DNA of 64,000 nt. It comes from Mixta hanseatica (lineage in GTDB: Bacteria; Pseudomonadota; Gammaproteobacteria; Enterobacterales; Enterobacteriaceae). The notes under the pieces are model-generated. The model was not told the DNA's origin. It ran no database searches and worked only from the letters and a program-made list of their open reading frames with translations. This document shows positions 8,798 through 17,666 of this stretch, piece after piece. Numbering within the stretch: the first letter of the stretch is position 1; each line of letters starts with the position of its first letter. The position numbers and the translations under genes are program-made. The stretch is taken from positions 1,674,001-1,738,000 of the forward strand of contig NZ_CP082904.1 of the NCBI RefSeq assembly GCF_023517775.1. Direction: 5' to 3'.

Positions 8798-9397
8798 CTA
8801 TCCGTTAAGTTTTACCGCCAGTTGGGCGACATGTTTACCCTGGAAGCGAGCGATATTCAGTTCTTCTGCCGTGGGCTGCCGCGATCCATCGCCGCCGGCA
8901 TAGGTCGAGGCGCCATAAGGCGTGCCGCCGCGTACCTGGCTGATATCAAACATCTCTTTAGTGCCGTAGCCGATAGGCACCAGCACCATGCCGTGATGGG
9001 CCAGCGTAGTCCAGGTTGAGGTAATGGTCTGTTCCTGCCCGCCGCCGGTGCCGGTCGAGGTAAATACGCTGGCCAGCTTGCCGTACAGCGCGCCGGAGGC
9101 CCACAGGCCACCGGTACGATCAAGGAAAGTACGCATCTGACCAGACATATTGCCAAAACGGGTAGGGGTGCCGAACAAAATGGCGTCGTACTGCGGCAGT
9201 TCGTCTGGTGTGGCTTCCGGCGCTTCCTGTTGGGTTTTACCGCCAACCTGAGCAAAGCGCTCGGCATCCATGGTTTCCGGCACTCGCTTAACCGTCAACT
9301 CGGCGCCGCTAACGCCGCTTGCGCCTTCAGCGACCGCTTTTGCCATGGTTTCGACATGGCCATACATGGAGTAATACAGCACCAGAATTTTCGCCAT
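8798..9397 (-). CDS. wrbA: NAD(P)H:quinone oxidoreductase WrbA
   Basis: 199-residue flavodoxin-fold protein closely matching E. coli WrbA. FMN phosphate loop [12 protein letters not shown] at the N-terminus, the [18 protein letters not shown] segment, and the [10 protein letters not shown] flavin-binding loop are all visible. It reduces quinones by two electrons with NAD(P)H and protects against redox cycling. First gene of the wrbA-yccJ unit. Confidence 0.96.
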   Translation of the reverse strand: MAKILVLYYSMYGHVETMAKAVAEGASGVSGAELTVKRVPETMDAERFAQVGGKTQQEAPEATPDELPQYDAILFGTPTRFGNMSGQMRTFLDRTGGLWASGALYGKLASVFTSTGTGGGQEQTITSTWTTLAHHGMVLVPIGYGTKEMFDISQVRGGTPYGASTYAGGDGSRQPTAEELNIARFQGKHVAQLAVKLNG

Positions 9398-9451
9398 TGT
9401 TCAGCTCCCTGTGGAAAGTTGTCGATCTAGCCGGCGCTCAGCCGGACGCAG

Positions 9452-9541
9452 TTACTTTTTCGGCGTAGCAGGCGTTTTATCACCTGATTCCGGCGCCTGT
9501 TTCGGATCGTCTTTACTCTGCTGGGATTGTTTCTGGGTCAT
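9452..9541 (-). CDS. Possible 29-residue polar protein upstream of wrbA
   Basis: Short reading frame encoding 29 residues, highly polar (MTQKQSQQSKDDPKQAPESG, ending PATPKK), probably disordered. A well placed AGGAG seven bases before the ATG and the position 54 bp upstream of wrbA on the same strand support translation. The E. coli neighbour here, ymdF, is longer and different. I do not recognise the protein and cannot assign a function. Confidence 0.45.
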   Translation of the reverse strand: MTQKQSQQSKDDPKQAPESGDKTPATPKK

Positions 9542-9685
9542 AACGTTCTCCTGTAGCAATGAAAGATAACTTCAGTAACAGAGTATAGAAGAACTCAGCG
9601 AGCTTGCCTGGAACCCGTAATGACCATTGACCCGTTGCAGTGAGATCAGCACACTGGCAGCCTTTGTTGTAAGGAATAGAAAACT

Positions 9686-10594
9686 ATGTCGGGCCGGTTC
9701 TCTCGCTACAAATGGGCGCTTACGCTGCAGGAAGGCATTCTGATCTTTATTACCATGATCTGGGGCGGCACCTTTATGGTGGTGCATCATGCCATGACCC
9801 TTAGCGGCCCCTTCTTTTTCGTTGGCGTGCGCTTCGCCACCGCAGCGCTTCTGTTGCTGCTGTTTTCCTGGCGTTCGTTGGGCGACTTTACGCGCCGTGA
9901 ACTGCTTTCAGGCCTGTGGATAGGGATCGCCATCGCCTGCGGCTACGGCTTACAAACCTGGGGCATGCAAACTATCTCCGGCAGCCAGTCGGCCTTTATT
10001 ACCGCGCTCTATGTGCCGCTGGTGCCGCTATTGCAGTGGGCATTTCTGGGCAAAATGCCCGGCGTGATGTCATGGTGCGGCGTGGTGCTGGCTTTTTGCG
10101 GGCTGATGCTGGTGGCCGGCCCGGAGAGCGGCGGTCTGGCGCTTAGCCGGGGCGAGGTCGCCACCTTGCTCAGTACGCTGGCGATTGCGGCGGAAATCAT
10201 TCTCATCAGCGCCAGTGCGGGGAAGGTCGATATTCGCCGCGTGACCATTGTGCAACTGGGCGTGGCATCGCTGTGCTCTTTTCTACTGATGCAGCCCAAC
10301 GGTGAAAGCGTGCCCGCCATGTCGCCCTGGCTTTGGGGCAGTGCCCTGGGGCTGGGGCTGGCCAGCGCGCTGATTCAGGTGACGATGAACTGGGCGCAGC
10401 GCAGCGTTTCCCCTACGCGCGCGACGGTTATCTATGCCGGCGAGCCGGTGTGGGCAGGCGTGTTTGGGCGTATTGCCGGCGAACGGCTGCCTGGCGCGGC
10501 GCTGTTAGGCGGCGCGTTGATTGTTCTGGGCGTATTAGTCAGTGAGTTTAAGCTGAAAAGGCGGGCAAAAACCCAACCCGCCCTGGAAGAGTAA
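9686..10594 (+). CDS. DMT superfamily (EamA) transporter
   Basis: 302-residue inner-membrane protein with two EamA repeats of five transmembrane segments each (about residues 16-145 and 155-290). The conserved WGGTFMV and the YAGEPVWAGVFG helix near the end are typical of drug/metabolite transporters. The substrate is not deducible. It is convergent with rutG, leaving only 3 bp between the stop codons. Confidence 0.85.
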   Translation: MSGRFSRYKWALTLQEGILIFITMIWGGTFMVVHHAMTLSGPFFFVGVRFATAALLLLLFSWRSLGDFTRRELLSGLWIGIAIACGYGLQTWGMQTISGSQSAFITALYVPLVPLLQWAFLGKMPGVMSWCGVVLAFCGLMLVAGPESGGLALSRGEVATLLSTLAIAAEIILISASAGKVDIRRVTIVQLGVASLCSFLLMQPNGESVPAMSPWLWGSALGLGLASALIQVTMNWAQRSVSPTRATVIYAGEPVWAGVFGRIAGERLPGAALLGGALIVLGVLVSEFKLKRRAKTQPALEE

Positions 10595-10597
10595 AGG

Positions 10598-11929
10598 CTA
10601 ACGGTTCTGCCGCACGATGCCAGTCTCGCTTAGCGGCGTAATGCGGCGATAGCGCAGGATAGCGTGCAGAATAATTGCCCCGAAGGTCGCGGTGCCGATG
10701 CCGCCAAGGGTGAAGGCGCCGATTTTCAGCGAGAAGTCGCCCGCGCCCAGCACCAGCGTCACCGCAACCATAATCAGATTGCCGTTCTTGTTTAGATCCA
10801 CCTGATTCTGCAGCCAGATGCGCGCGCCCGCGACGGCGATCAGACCAAAGACCACAATTGAGGCGCCGCCGATAACCGGTGCGGGAATGGTATGGATCAG
10901 GGCGCCAAACTTAGGTGAAAAGCCAAGCAGCAAGGCGATCAGTGCGGCGGCAACAAACGCCAGCGTAGAGTAAACGCGCGTGACGGCCATCACGCCGATA
11001 TTTTCCGCATAGGTAGTGACGCCGCTACCGCCAACGCTGCCGGAAAGCAGAGTCGCCAGTCCGTCGCCGACAAAAGCTCGGCCAATATAAGGGTCAAGAT
11101 TGCGTCCGGTCATGCCGGCGACCGCTTTAATATGTCCAAGATTTTCCGCCACCAGGATCACCGCCACCGGCGCGATCATGGTAATGGCGGAGAATGAAAA
11201 TACCGGCGCGGTGAGCGGCGGGAAACCCAGCCACGGCGCGCTGGCGAGCGCGCTGAAATCGACCGGCTTGCCGAGGGCGAATCCATTGGTTAATAAGGCG
11301 TACAGCGCCCAGGCGGCGATAAGCCCAACCAGAATCAGCAGGCGCTGCACCATCCCCCGGGTAAACACCGCGACCGTCCCGATACAGAGGATGGTCAGCA
11401 CCGCCATCCAGCTGTCAAAAACCGAAGCGGAGACGCTGCGTACCGCGATGGGCGCCAGGTTCAGCCCAATCGCCATCACCACCGCGCCGGTCACTACCGG
11501 CGGCATCAGTCGCTCTATCCAGTCTGTGCCCGCCTTGATTACCACTGCGCCGATCAAGGTATACAGCAGGCCGCAGGCAATGATACCGCCCAGCGCGATG
11601 CCCAGATGCGGATTAAGCCCTTGTCCGTTAAAGCCGGTGACGGCGATCACCACGCCAACGAAAGCGGCGCTGGAGCCGAGATAACTGGGCACGCGCCCGC
11701 CGGTCACCAGAAAGAACAGCAGGGTGCCGATGCCGGACATCATGATCGAGAGATTGGGATCCAGCCCCATCAGCAGCGGCATAAGTACGGTCGCACCGAA
11801 CATCGCCACCGCATGCTGTAGGCCAAGGATTACCGTCTGCCCCAGCGGCAGTGTCTCATCCGGGGCGATAATGCCATCTTCGTCTGTCGCCGTTTTTTTA
11901 TGCCATTGAGGAAACCAGGAATGCGCCAT
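10598..11929 (-). CDS. rutG: Uracil/pyrimidine permease RutG
   Basis: Nucleobase:cation symporter-2 family uracil permease, 443 residues with about 12-14 transmembrane helices. It matches E. coli RutG along its length (LQHAVAMFGATVLMP, MSGIGTLLFF, VAENLGHIKAVAGMTGR). The upstream ATG is discounted because the one at 11929 has an AGGAG site at good spacing and gives the family N-terminus. Last gene of the rut operon; supplies uracil to the RutAF system. Confidence 0.95.
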   Translation of the reverse strand: MAHSWFPQWHKKTATDEDGIIAPDETLPLGQTVILGLQHAVAMFGATVLMPLLMGLDPNLSIMMSGIGTLLFFLVTGGRVPSYLGSSAAFVGVVIAVTGFNGQGLNPHLGIALGGIIACGLLYTLIGAVVIKAGTDWIERLMPPVVTGAVVMAIGLNLAPIAVRSVSASVFDSWMAVLTILCIGTVAVFTRGMVQRLLILVGLIAAWALYALLTNGFALGKPVDFSALASAPWLGFPPLTAPVFSFSAITMIAPVAVILVAENLGHIKAVAGMTGRNLDPYIGRAFVGDGLATLLSGSVGGSGVTTYAENIGVMAVTRVYSTLAFVAAALIALLLGFSPKFGALIHTIPAPVIGGASIVVFGLIAVAGARIWLQNQVDLNKNGNLIMVAVTLVLGAGDFSLKIGAFTLGGIGTATFGAIILHAILRYRRITPLSETGIVRQNR

Positions 11930-11973
11930 TATTTTCTCCTGCAAGGGAAAAGGGATGAGCCGCCGCAGCGGGG

Positions 11974-12498
11974 TTAGCAGGCTTCCTGCCGCAACAAAGG
12001 GTGATAGCCGCGATCGAAATAGATCAGGCCGGATCCCTGCTGATTACAAACCAGCGCCTGCGCCTCACAAAACAGGATATCGTGCGTACCCACGCTGACC
12101 GTCTGACTGATGCGACAGTCAAAAGAGACCGCCGCGCCATTCAGGATCGGCGCGCCAGTGGCCAGCGTGGCCCAGTCGGCAGCGATAAAACGTTCCGCCA
12201 TCGGCGTTTTGCCGCCGAACAGGTTTGACAGCGCCTCATGCTCCGCCGCCAGGGTATTTACGCACAGCACCTGATTCTGCATAAAGGCGGGCCATACCGA
12301 GGCCGAGCGGTTCAGACAAACCAGCAGCGTCGGCGGCGAGTCGGTGACGCTGCAGACGGCCGAGGCGGTAAAACCGGCGCGGCCGCCGGGGCCGTCCGTG
12401 GTGATGATATTTACGGCGGCGCCGAGGCGGGCCATGGCGTTACGAAAGTCCTGTTTCTCTACGCGTGAGAAGGCGGAGGATAAAGCGGTATGAGACAT
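11974..12498 (-). CDS. rutF: FMN reductase RutF
   Basis: 174-residue flavin reductase of the HpaC/RutF split-barrel type ([55 protein letters not shown]). It supplies reduced FMN to the RutA monooxygenase. The ATG at 12498 is preferred over the one two codons upstream because the Shine-Dalgarno AGGA is seven bases from it. It directly follows rutD; rutE, which separates them in E. coli, is absent. Confidence 0.93.
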   Translation of the reverse strand: MSHTALSSAFSRVEKQDFRNAMARLGAAVNIITTDGPGGRAGFTASAVCSVTDSPPTLLVCLNRSASVWPAFMQNQVLCVNTLAAEHEALSNLFGGKTPMAERFIAADWATLATGAPILNGAAVSFDCRISQTVSVGTHDILFCEAQALVCNQQGSGLIYFDRGYHPLLRQEAC

Positions 12499-12523
12499 AA
12501 TCATTCCTCATGTGTCGGGCGGC

Positions 12524-13351
12524 TCAGACACGCAGCGTGTCCGGTAGCATCTCTGTCAGGGGAGCAGCAACGTCAGGCGTCGCGTCAAGCCATGCCAGCA
12601 GCAGCTGGTTAAAAGTCTGGCTGTCGGTGACGCTCATGGCATGCCCGCCCCAGTTCATTACCTGAAGCGTGGCGTGGGGCAGCGCCTCACACAATTGCTG
12701 CGAGCAGGTCCAGGGCACCAATAGATCGTCGCGGCTGCAGAGCGCCAGCACCGGCTGGGTGATAGCGGCAGCCGTGGCGCGAAAGTCAGCGTTCATCAAT
12801 GCCTGCAGACGCCGCAGCAGGTTTTCCATTCCCTGAAAATGGGCGCACTGTAGCGCTTCCTCTGCCTCAACGCGTGCTTGCTGGGCGCTAAGCCAGTCGG
12901 CAGGATAAAGAAACAGCGGCTGCGCGCGTACCCAGGCCTCCACGCCGACGTTAAGCAACAAATCCTGACGGACGCGAAAGCAACGACGCGTATGCGCATC
13001 AAGCGTCAGCCAGCCGTTTACCACCACCAGACGATTGACATGCGCTGAGTAGTCTAACGCCAGCTGCAGTCCAATCAGGCCGCCAAGCGCATGGCCTATT
13101 ACATCAAAGCGCTCAATGCCTGCCCGTTGTAAACTTGCTGCCAGCTCGGCGGCCATCTCGCGCAGGCTGTAGCCTTCAGGCAGCGGGTCGGCATTACGAC
13201 CGGTGCCGCGCTGATCATAACTCACTACCCGATAGCGTTCCCGCAGCGCGTTTAACTGCGGCAGCCAAAAGCTGCCCAGGCCGCCTAAGCCCGCCGCAAG
13301 TACCAGCACCGGCGCGTTATCGTTGTCGCAACCCGTAATATCCAGATGCAT
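12524..13351 (-). CDS. rutD: Alpha/beta hydrolase-fold protein RutD
   Basis: 275-residue alpha/beta hydrolase matching E. coli RutD ([36 protein letters not shown]). The nucleophile elbow reads GHALGG, with Ala where hydrolases have Ser; E. coli RutD has the same substitution, so this is a family trait. RutD speeds the aminoacrylate/carbamate steps that otherwise run spontaneously. Only 7 bp separate it from rutC. Confidence 0.93.
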   Translation of the reverse strand: MHLDITGCDNDNAPVLVLAAGLGGLGSFWLPQLNALRERYRVVSYDQRGTGRNADPLPEGYSLREMAAELAASLQRAGIERFDVIGHALGGLIGLQLALDYSAHVNRLVVVNGWLTLDAHTRRCFRVRQDLLLNVGVEAWVRAQPLFLYPADWLSAQQARVEAEEALQCAHFQGMENLLRRLQALMNADFRATAAAITQPVLALCSRDDLLVPWTCSQQLCEALPHATLQVMNWGGHAMSVTDSQTFNQLLLAWLDATPDVAAPLTEMLPDTLRV

Positions 13352-13358
13352 TTGTGCC

Positions 13359-13745
13359 TCACTTAGCGATATGCGCAGTAGTGGCGATTTCTACCAACGC
13401 TTCTGGCTTCACCAGCCCGCACTGAATACAGAAGCGAGCCGGTTTATCGCCCGGAAAATATTCAGCGTATGCCTGGTTTATGGCGGCGTAGTGGGCCCAG
13501 TCGGTCAGGAAAATCGCATTGAAGGTCACATCCTCAAGGGTGCCGCCCGCTGTTTCGATCACCCCTTTAATGGTTTCCAGCACGTGACGCGTCTGCGCGG
13601 CGGGATCGCCGACGTGAACCACATTGTTCTGCCGATCGAAGGGCAGCGTACCAGAGACATAGACCACGCCGTCCGCCAGCGTACCGGGAACGAAAGGGGC
13701 GATAGGGGTGCCGCTGCCGGGCGGAATAATCACTTGTTTAGGCAT
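13359..13745 (-). CDS. rutC: Rid-family aminoacrylate deaminase RutC
   Basis: 128-residue YjgF/YER057c/UK114 (Rid) protein. Conserved YVSGTLPFD start region and the C-terminal segment [11 protein letters not shown] with the substrate-binding Arg and Cys are intact. Catalyses or accelerates hydrolysis of 3-aminoacrylate to malonic semialdehyde in the Rut pathway. Trimeric fold expected from family. Confidence 0.95.
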   Translation of the reverse strand: MPKQVIIPPGSGTPIAPFVPGTLADGVVYVSGTLPFDRQNNVVHVGDPAAQTRHVLETIKGVIETAGGTLEDVTFNAIFLTDWAHYAAINQAYAEYFPGDKPARFCIQCGLVKPEALVEIATTAHIAK

Positions 13746-13771
13746 CGGGATAGCTCCTGTTTATCAGCGGT

Positions 13772-14506
13772 TCAGGCCTGGCGCTTCAACGGTTGTTCCG
13801 CCAGCGTGGCGCAAAAGGTAGTGACATCGGAAACCCAGCCAAAAAAGGTTTCGATATTAAAAATGGCTGCCTGCTGGGCAAAGGGCGGGCCCGCCTGCAG
13901 GGTGGCGTCCTCCAGCACGATGCCGAAATATTCCAGGAAAAAGCCGTCGCGCAACGTCGATTCTACGCACACGTTAGTGGCGATGCCGGTAAAGACCAGA
14001 TGGCGGATGCCGCGACTGCGCAGCATGCCGTCAAGCGGCGTATGGTAAAAGCCGCTATAACGCGGCTTGGGCAGGACGATGTCGTCCGGCTGCGGCTGCA
14101 GACCCTCTACCAGCGCATAATCCCAGCCGCCTTTAGCCAGCAGTTTGCCCTGTAGCTGCGGCTGTTTGCGCATGGTTTTTAACGCGTTGGATTTGTGATA
14201 ATTCGGCGAGCCGGCGTCCCCGGCCTCCACGTAGCGATCGTCCCAGCCGTTCTGAAACCAGATAATCTGTATGCCGGCGGCGCGCGCGGCCTGCACAGCA
14301 ATGGCGATATTCTCAATCACCGGCCGAGTGGCGGAAACGTCAAAGCCCGCCAAATCCAGATAGCCGCCGGGGCTGGCGTAGGCATTCTGCATATCTACTA
14401 CAATCAATGCCGTTTGCGCCGGCGGGAAAACAATAGGTTCCGGACGGGCGGGCAGCGTTACGGTCGCCTGCTGGCTGGCGCTGGTGCAAGTAACTGCGTT
14501 CATCAT
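13772..14506 (-). CDS. rutB: Ureidoacrylate amidohydrolase RutB
   Basis: 244-residue isochorismatase-family hydrolase. The catalytic triad is visible: Asp in VVDMQNAY, Lys in [10 protein letters not shown], Cys in [15 protein letters not shown]. It cleaves ureidoacrylate (peroxyureidoacrylate) to aminoacrylate and carbamate. Start overlaps the rutA stop, indicating translational coupling, with a strong AGGAGG site inside the rutA end. Confidence 0.96.
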   Translation of the reverse strand: MMNAVTCTSASQQATVTLPARPEPIVFPPAQTALIVVDMQNAYASPGGYLDLAGFDVSATRPVIENIAIAVQAARAAGIQIIWFQNGWDDRYVEAGDAGSPNYHKSNALKTMRKQPQLQGKLLAKGGWDYALVEGLQPQPDDIVLPKPRYSGFYHTPLDGMLRSRGIRHLVFTGIATNVCVESTLRDGFFLEYFGIVLEDATLQAGPPFAQQAAIFNIETFFGWVSDVTTFCATLAEQPLKRQA

Positions 14507-15594
14507 GCTACCTCCTGCGCGGCGGCGATAACGTGTGTACGGCAGGCTAACAGCGGCTGAATGCGCTCGCCAAAGGCTTCAATGCCCTGTAAAAAATCAT
14601 CAAAGGTCAATAGCACGCCCTGAGTTCCCTCCACGGCGGCCACCTCGTCCAGCATATGCGCCACGCTGGCGTAGGAGCCGACCAGCGTACCCATATTGAT
14701 ATTCACCGCAGAGGTAGGGTCGGCCATTTGGCGTACGTTGGTATCGCTGCCGGAGCGTTTATCCTGCTGACTCTGGGTGGTCAGCCAGGCCAGCGCCTCC
14801 TCATCCGCGCCCGCCTTATAATGTTCCCACTTCGCACGCGCCGCCTCGTCCGTTTCATCAGCGATAATCATAAACAGCACAAACGAACCGACGTCACGTC
14901 CGGCGGCATCGGCCGCGGCTTTCATGCGCGCCGCCGTCGGCGCAAAAGCAGCCGGGGTATTCACGCCTTTACCAAAGCAAAAGTTGTAGTCGGCATGCTG
15001 CGCGGAAAAGGCCATCCCGGCGTCGCTTTGCCCGGCGCAAATCACTTTCATCGCTTTCTGCGGCCGTGGGCTAAGACGGCAATCGTTCATGGTAAAAAAT
15101 TCGCCTTTCAGGTCGGATTTGCCGCTGCCCCATAGATCACGCAGCACCGTAACGTATTCGGTCAGATAGTCGTAGCGACGCGAGAAATAGTCGTCGCCCG
15201 GCCACAGGCCCATCTGTTCATACTCCGGCTTCTGCCAGCCGGTTACCAGGTTAACGCCAAAGCGCCCCTCGGCTACCGAGTCGATCGTTGCGGCCATGCG
15301 CGCCACAATCGCCGGCGGCAGGGTAAGAGTGGCGGCGGTGGCATAAATTTCGATGCGGGTGGTGACCGCTGCCAGTGCCGCCATTAGCGTAAAAGACTCC
15401 AGATTGTGATCCCAGAACTCGGTTTTACCGCCAAAGCCGCGCAGCTTGATCATCGATAACGCAAAATCGAAATGATACTGCTCCGCTTTCTGTACGATCG
15501 CCTTGTTCAGCGCAAAGGTCGGCATGTACTGCGGCGCGTTGCTGGAGATCAGCCAGCCGTTATTACCAACCGGGATAAAAACGCCAATTTTCAT
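14503..15594 (-). CDS. rutA: Pyrimidine monooxygenase RutA
   Basis: 363-residue bacterial luciferase-like flavin monooxygenase, the first enzyme of uracil catabolism, which opens the ring between N3 and C4 using reduced FMN from RutF. Family features include [17 protein letters not shown] at the start and [24 protein letters not shown] around residue 125. First gene of the operon rutABCDFG. Upstream are a sigma54 promoter, an IHF-like site and a RutR operator. Confidence 0.97.
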   Translation of the reverse strand: MKIGVFIPVGNNGWLISSNAPQYMPTFALNKAIVQKAEQYHFDFALSMIKLRGFGGKTEFWDHNLESFTLMAALAAVTTRIEIYATAATLTLPPAIVARMAATIDSVAEGRFGVNLVTGWQKPEYEQMGLWPGDDYFSRRYDYLTEYVTVLRDLWGSGKSDLKGEFFTMNDCRLSPRPQKAMKVICAGQSDAGMAFSAQHADYNFCFGKGVNTPAAFAPTAARMKAAADAAGRDVGSFVLFMIIADETDEAARAKWEHYKAGADEEALAWLTTQSQQDKRSGSDTNVRQMADPTSAVNINMGTLVGSYASVAHMLDEVAAVEGTQGVLLTFDDFLQGIEAFGERIQPLLACRTHVIAAAQEVA

Positions 15595-15678
15595 ATGAAG
15601 CCCTCATGGAAGTGGATTGCCATTATGCGCAGCGGGGCTTCCTGCCTGTCCTGTTCCGGCGGCGCGCAAAACAGATAA

Positions 15679-15694
15679 AGCAATTGGTGTGCCA
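15679..15694 (-). promoter_or_regulatory. Sigma54 promoter of the rut operon
   Basis: Minus-strand TGGCACACCAATTGCT matches the sigma54 consensus TGGCAC-N5-TTGCW exactly, about 85 bases before the rutA start. In E. coli the rut operon is activated by NtrC under nitrogen limitation, so a sigma54 element is expected here. I could not identify clear NtrC sites. Confidence 0.88.
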
Positions 15695-15701
15695 TGATTA
15701 A

Positions 15702-15714
15702 TAATATATTGATT
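15702..15714 (-). promoter_or_regulatory. IHF-like site upstream of rutA
   Basis: Minus-strand AATCAATATATTA fits the IHF consensus WATCAA-N4-TTR at every position and lies just upstream of the -24 element in an AT-rich tract, where IHF bends DNA for enhancer contact at sigma54 promoters. Confidence 0.55.
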
Positions 15715-15768
15715 TTATTGATATTATTTTTGGGGTGAGGTACAGGATAATAATGTAATGCGCTAAAA

Positions 15769-15784
15769 CAGACCATTTGGTCAA
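15769..15784. promoter_or_regulatory. RutR operator
   Basis: CAGACCATTTGGTCAA matches 12 of the 14 defined positions of the E. coli RutR box TTGACCA-NN-TGGTCAA. It lies between divergent rutA and rutR, upstream of the sigma54 promoter, where uracil-relieved repression of the operon is expected. Confidence 0.85.
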
Positions 15785-15913
15785 AATACGCTGCACGAAA
15801 ATCAGGCAGGGCATGCCCAGCCATCAGCTGGCTGACCGATTGCTAAATATTTCTTAACTTAACCGACCAGCTGCTAAGATGCAGCGCGAGCATCGTTCAG
15901 GAAAAGGATCAGG

Positions 15914-16549
15914 GTGAAAGTGGTAAATAAGGCACCAACACGCCGTTCACAGGCGGCAGCGGCAAAGCGTTCAGCAATTCTTGACGCGGCGCTGGAATAT
16001 TTCTCGCAGTTTGGTATGCACGGCACCAGCCTCGATAAAGTGGCTGAACGCGCCGGTATATCGAAAACCAATCTGCTTTATTACTTCCCCTCTAAAGAAG
16101 CGCTCTATATCGCAGTACTGAAAGATATTCTTGATGTTTGGCTGGCGCCGCTGCGGGCGCTGCGCGAGGATCAGGAGCCGCTGGCGGCGATTCGGCATTA
16201 TATTCAGCTTAAGCTGGAAGTCTCGCGCGACCATCCCCAGGCTTCGCGCCTGTTCTGTCTGGAAATGTTGCAGGGCGCGCCGTTGTTGAAAGCCGAGCTG
16301 GAAGGCGACCTGAAAGCGCTGATTGATGATAAATCACGGGTGATTGAAAACTGGGTGGCGCAAAAACGGCTGGCGCCGGTAGAGCCGCAGCATCTGGTGT
16401 TTATGCTGTGGGCGACCACGCAGCACTATGCAGATTTCGCCGTACAGGTTGAGGCGATTACCGGCCAGACGCTGAATGATGAAGCATTTTTTAACCAGGC
16501 GGTGGCTAACGTACAGCATATGGTGACGGAAGGTATCCGCGTGCGCTAA
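15914..16549 (+). CDS. rutR: TetR-family pyrimidine regulator RutR
   Basis: 211-residue regulator matching E. coli RutR. The N-terminal helix-turn-helix (about residues 20-60, with the segment KTNLLYYFPSKEALYIAVL) is followed by a ligand domain with LEVSRDHPQASRLFCLEMLQGAPLL. It binds uracil or thymine and controls rut, carAB and purine/pyrimidine genes. Divergent from rutA with a 319-bp control region containing its box. GTG start with an AGG-type site. Confidence 0.96.
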   Translation: MKVVNKAPTRRSQAAAAKRSAILDAALEYFSQFGMHGTSLDKVAERAGISKTNLLYYFPSKEALYIAVLKDILDVWLAPLRALREDQEPLAAIRHYIQLKLEVSRDHPQASRLFCLEMLQGAPLLKAELEGDLKALIDDKSRVIENWVAQKRLAPVEPQHLVFMLWATTQHYADFAVQVEAITGQTLNDEAFFNQAVANVQHMVTEGIRVR

Positions 16550-16629
16550 AAAGCGATTAAAAAACTTTACCTCCAGCGAAGCGGAATTGCGCCAGGCTTA
16601 TAGCGTGATCTGGTAACGCAGGAGAAAGC

Positions 16630-17595
16630 ATGGATTCCGTTTCCCAACTGGTTTTGGGCGCCTCGGTAAGCATGGCGGCAATGGGGCGCAAAGCGCCGCT
16701 CTGGCAGTCGGCGCTGGTGGGCGCGTTTTGCGGCACCTTGCCCGATCTGGATGTTTTCCTCGATCATGGCGATGCGATTAGCAATATGACTCTGCATCGT
16801 ACCGAAAGTCATGCACTGGTCTGGCTAACGCTGGTTTCACCGCTGCTGGCGTGGCTGATTGCCGGCGTGGTCAGACAGCGTTTTCAGTGGGTTCACTGGT
16901 GGCCTGCCGTCTGGCTGGCGTTAATCACCCATCCGCTACTTGACCTGATGACGGTCTACGGCACTCAGCTGGGCCTGCCTTTTACCGATTATCCCTGGGC
17001 TATCGGCAGCATTTATATCGTCGATCCGCTTTATACCCTGCCGCTGATTATTTGTCTGATCGTCGCCCTGTGGCGACGCCAGCCGCGCTGGAGCCGCATC
17101 GGTTTGCTGCTCAGCTCCACTTATTTGCTGTGGAGCATGGCGGCCCAGGGCATTGCGATCCATCAGGTGGCGCCGCAGGTAGCGCAGCAGCTGGGTGAAA
17201 AGCCTCGCTTACTGGTTACTCCCACCGCGTTCAATACCCTGGTATGGCGCGTAGTCGCCGTCACGCCTGAACGCTACTACGAAGGATACTGGTCGTTGCT
17301 GTCGCCGCGCCGTCCGCTGCAGCTTAGCGTACAGGATCGCGGCATGGCGCTTTATCAACAGCTGAAAGGGGATGCGTATACGGAGCGGGTCGCCTGGTTC
17401 AGCCATGGTTTTTTCGCTATGCAGCAGCGTGACGGTAAGCTGCTGATCGGCGATTTACGGATGGGCGAGGCGCCAAATTTCACCTTCACCTTTGATCTGG
17501 GGCGCCCCGATGCGCGAGACCCTCATCCCTCAAGGCTACCTTCAGCCAGGCCTTCTCTGGCACAAACCTGGCAGCAATTTCGTCAGCGCCTGTAA
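16630..17595 (+). CDS. YdjM-family membrane protein (putative metal-dependent hydrolase)
   Basis: 321-residue protein of the YdjM/DUF457-type family. The N-terminal half has about four to five membrane segments and the family's histidine/aspartate motifs: GTLPDLDVFLDHGD, HRTESHALVWL and THPLLDLMTVYGT. The C-terminal half is soluble. Annotated in relatives as a metal-dependent hydrolase, but no substrate is known. An AGGAG site precedes the start. Convergent with cycA. Confidence 0.8.
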   Translation: MDSVSQLVLGASVSMAAMGRKAPLWQSALVGAFCGTLPDLDVFLDHGDAISNMTLHRTESHALVWLTLVSPLLAWLIAGVVRQRFQWVHWWPAVWLALITHPLLDLMTVYGTQLGLPFTDYPWAIGSIYIVDPLYTLPLIICLIVALWRRQPRWSRIGLLLSSTYLLWSMAAQGIAIHQVAPQVAQQLGEKPRLLVTPTAFNTLVWRVVAVTPERYYEGYWSLLSPRRPLQLSVQDRGMALYQQLKGDAYTERVAWFSHGFFAMQQRDGKLLIGDLRMGEAPNFTFTFDLGRPDARDPHPSRLPSARPSLAQTWQQFRQRL

Positions 17596-17625
17596 TAAAA
17601 AAGGGGCGAACAAGGGTTCGCCCCT
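17596..17625 (-). terminator. Terminator of cycA
   Basis: 10-bp stem (AGGGGCGAAC with GTTCGCCCCT), 4-base loop, followed on the minus strand by TTTTTTATT, located about 40 bases after the cycA stop codon. Confidence 0.85.
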
Positions 17626-17666
17626 GAAGGGTATCAGCGTCAGGATACCCCGCACCGGATTGCGCT

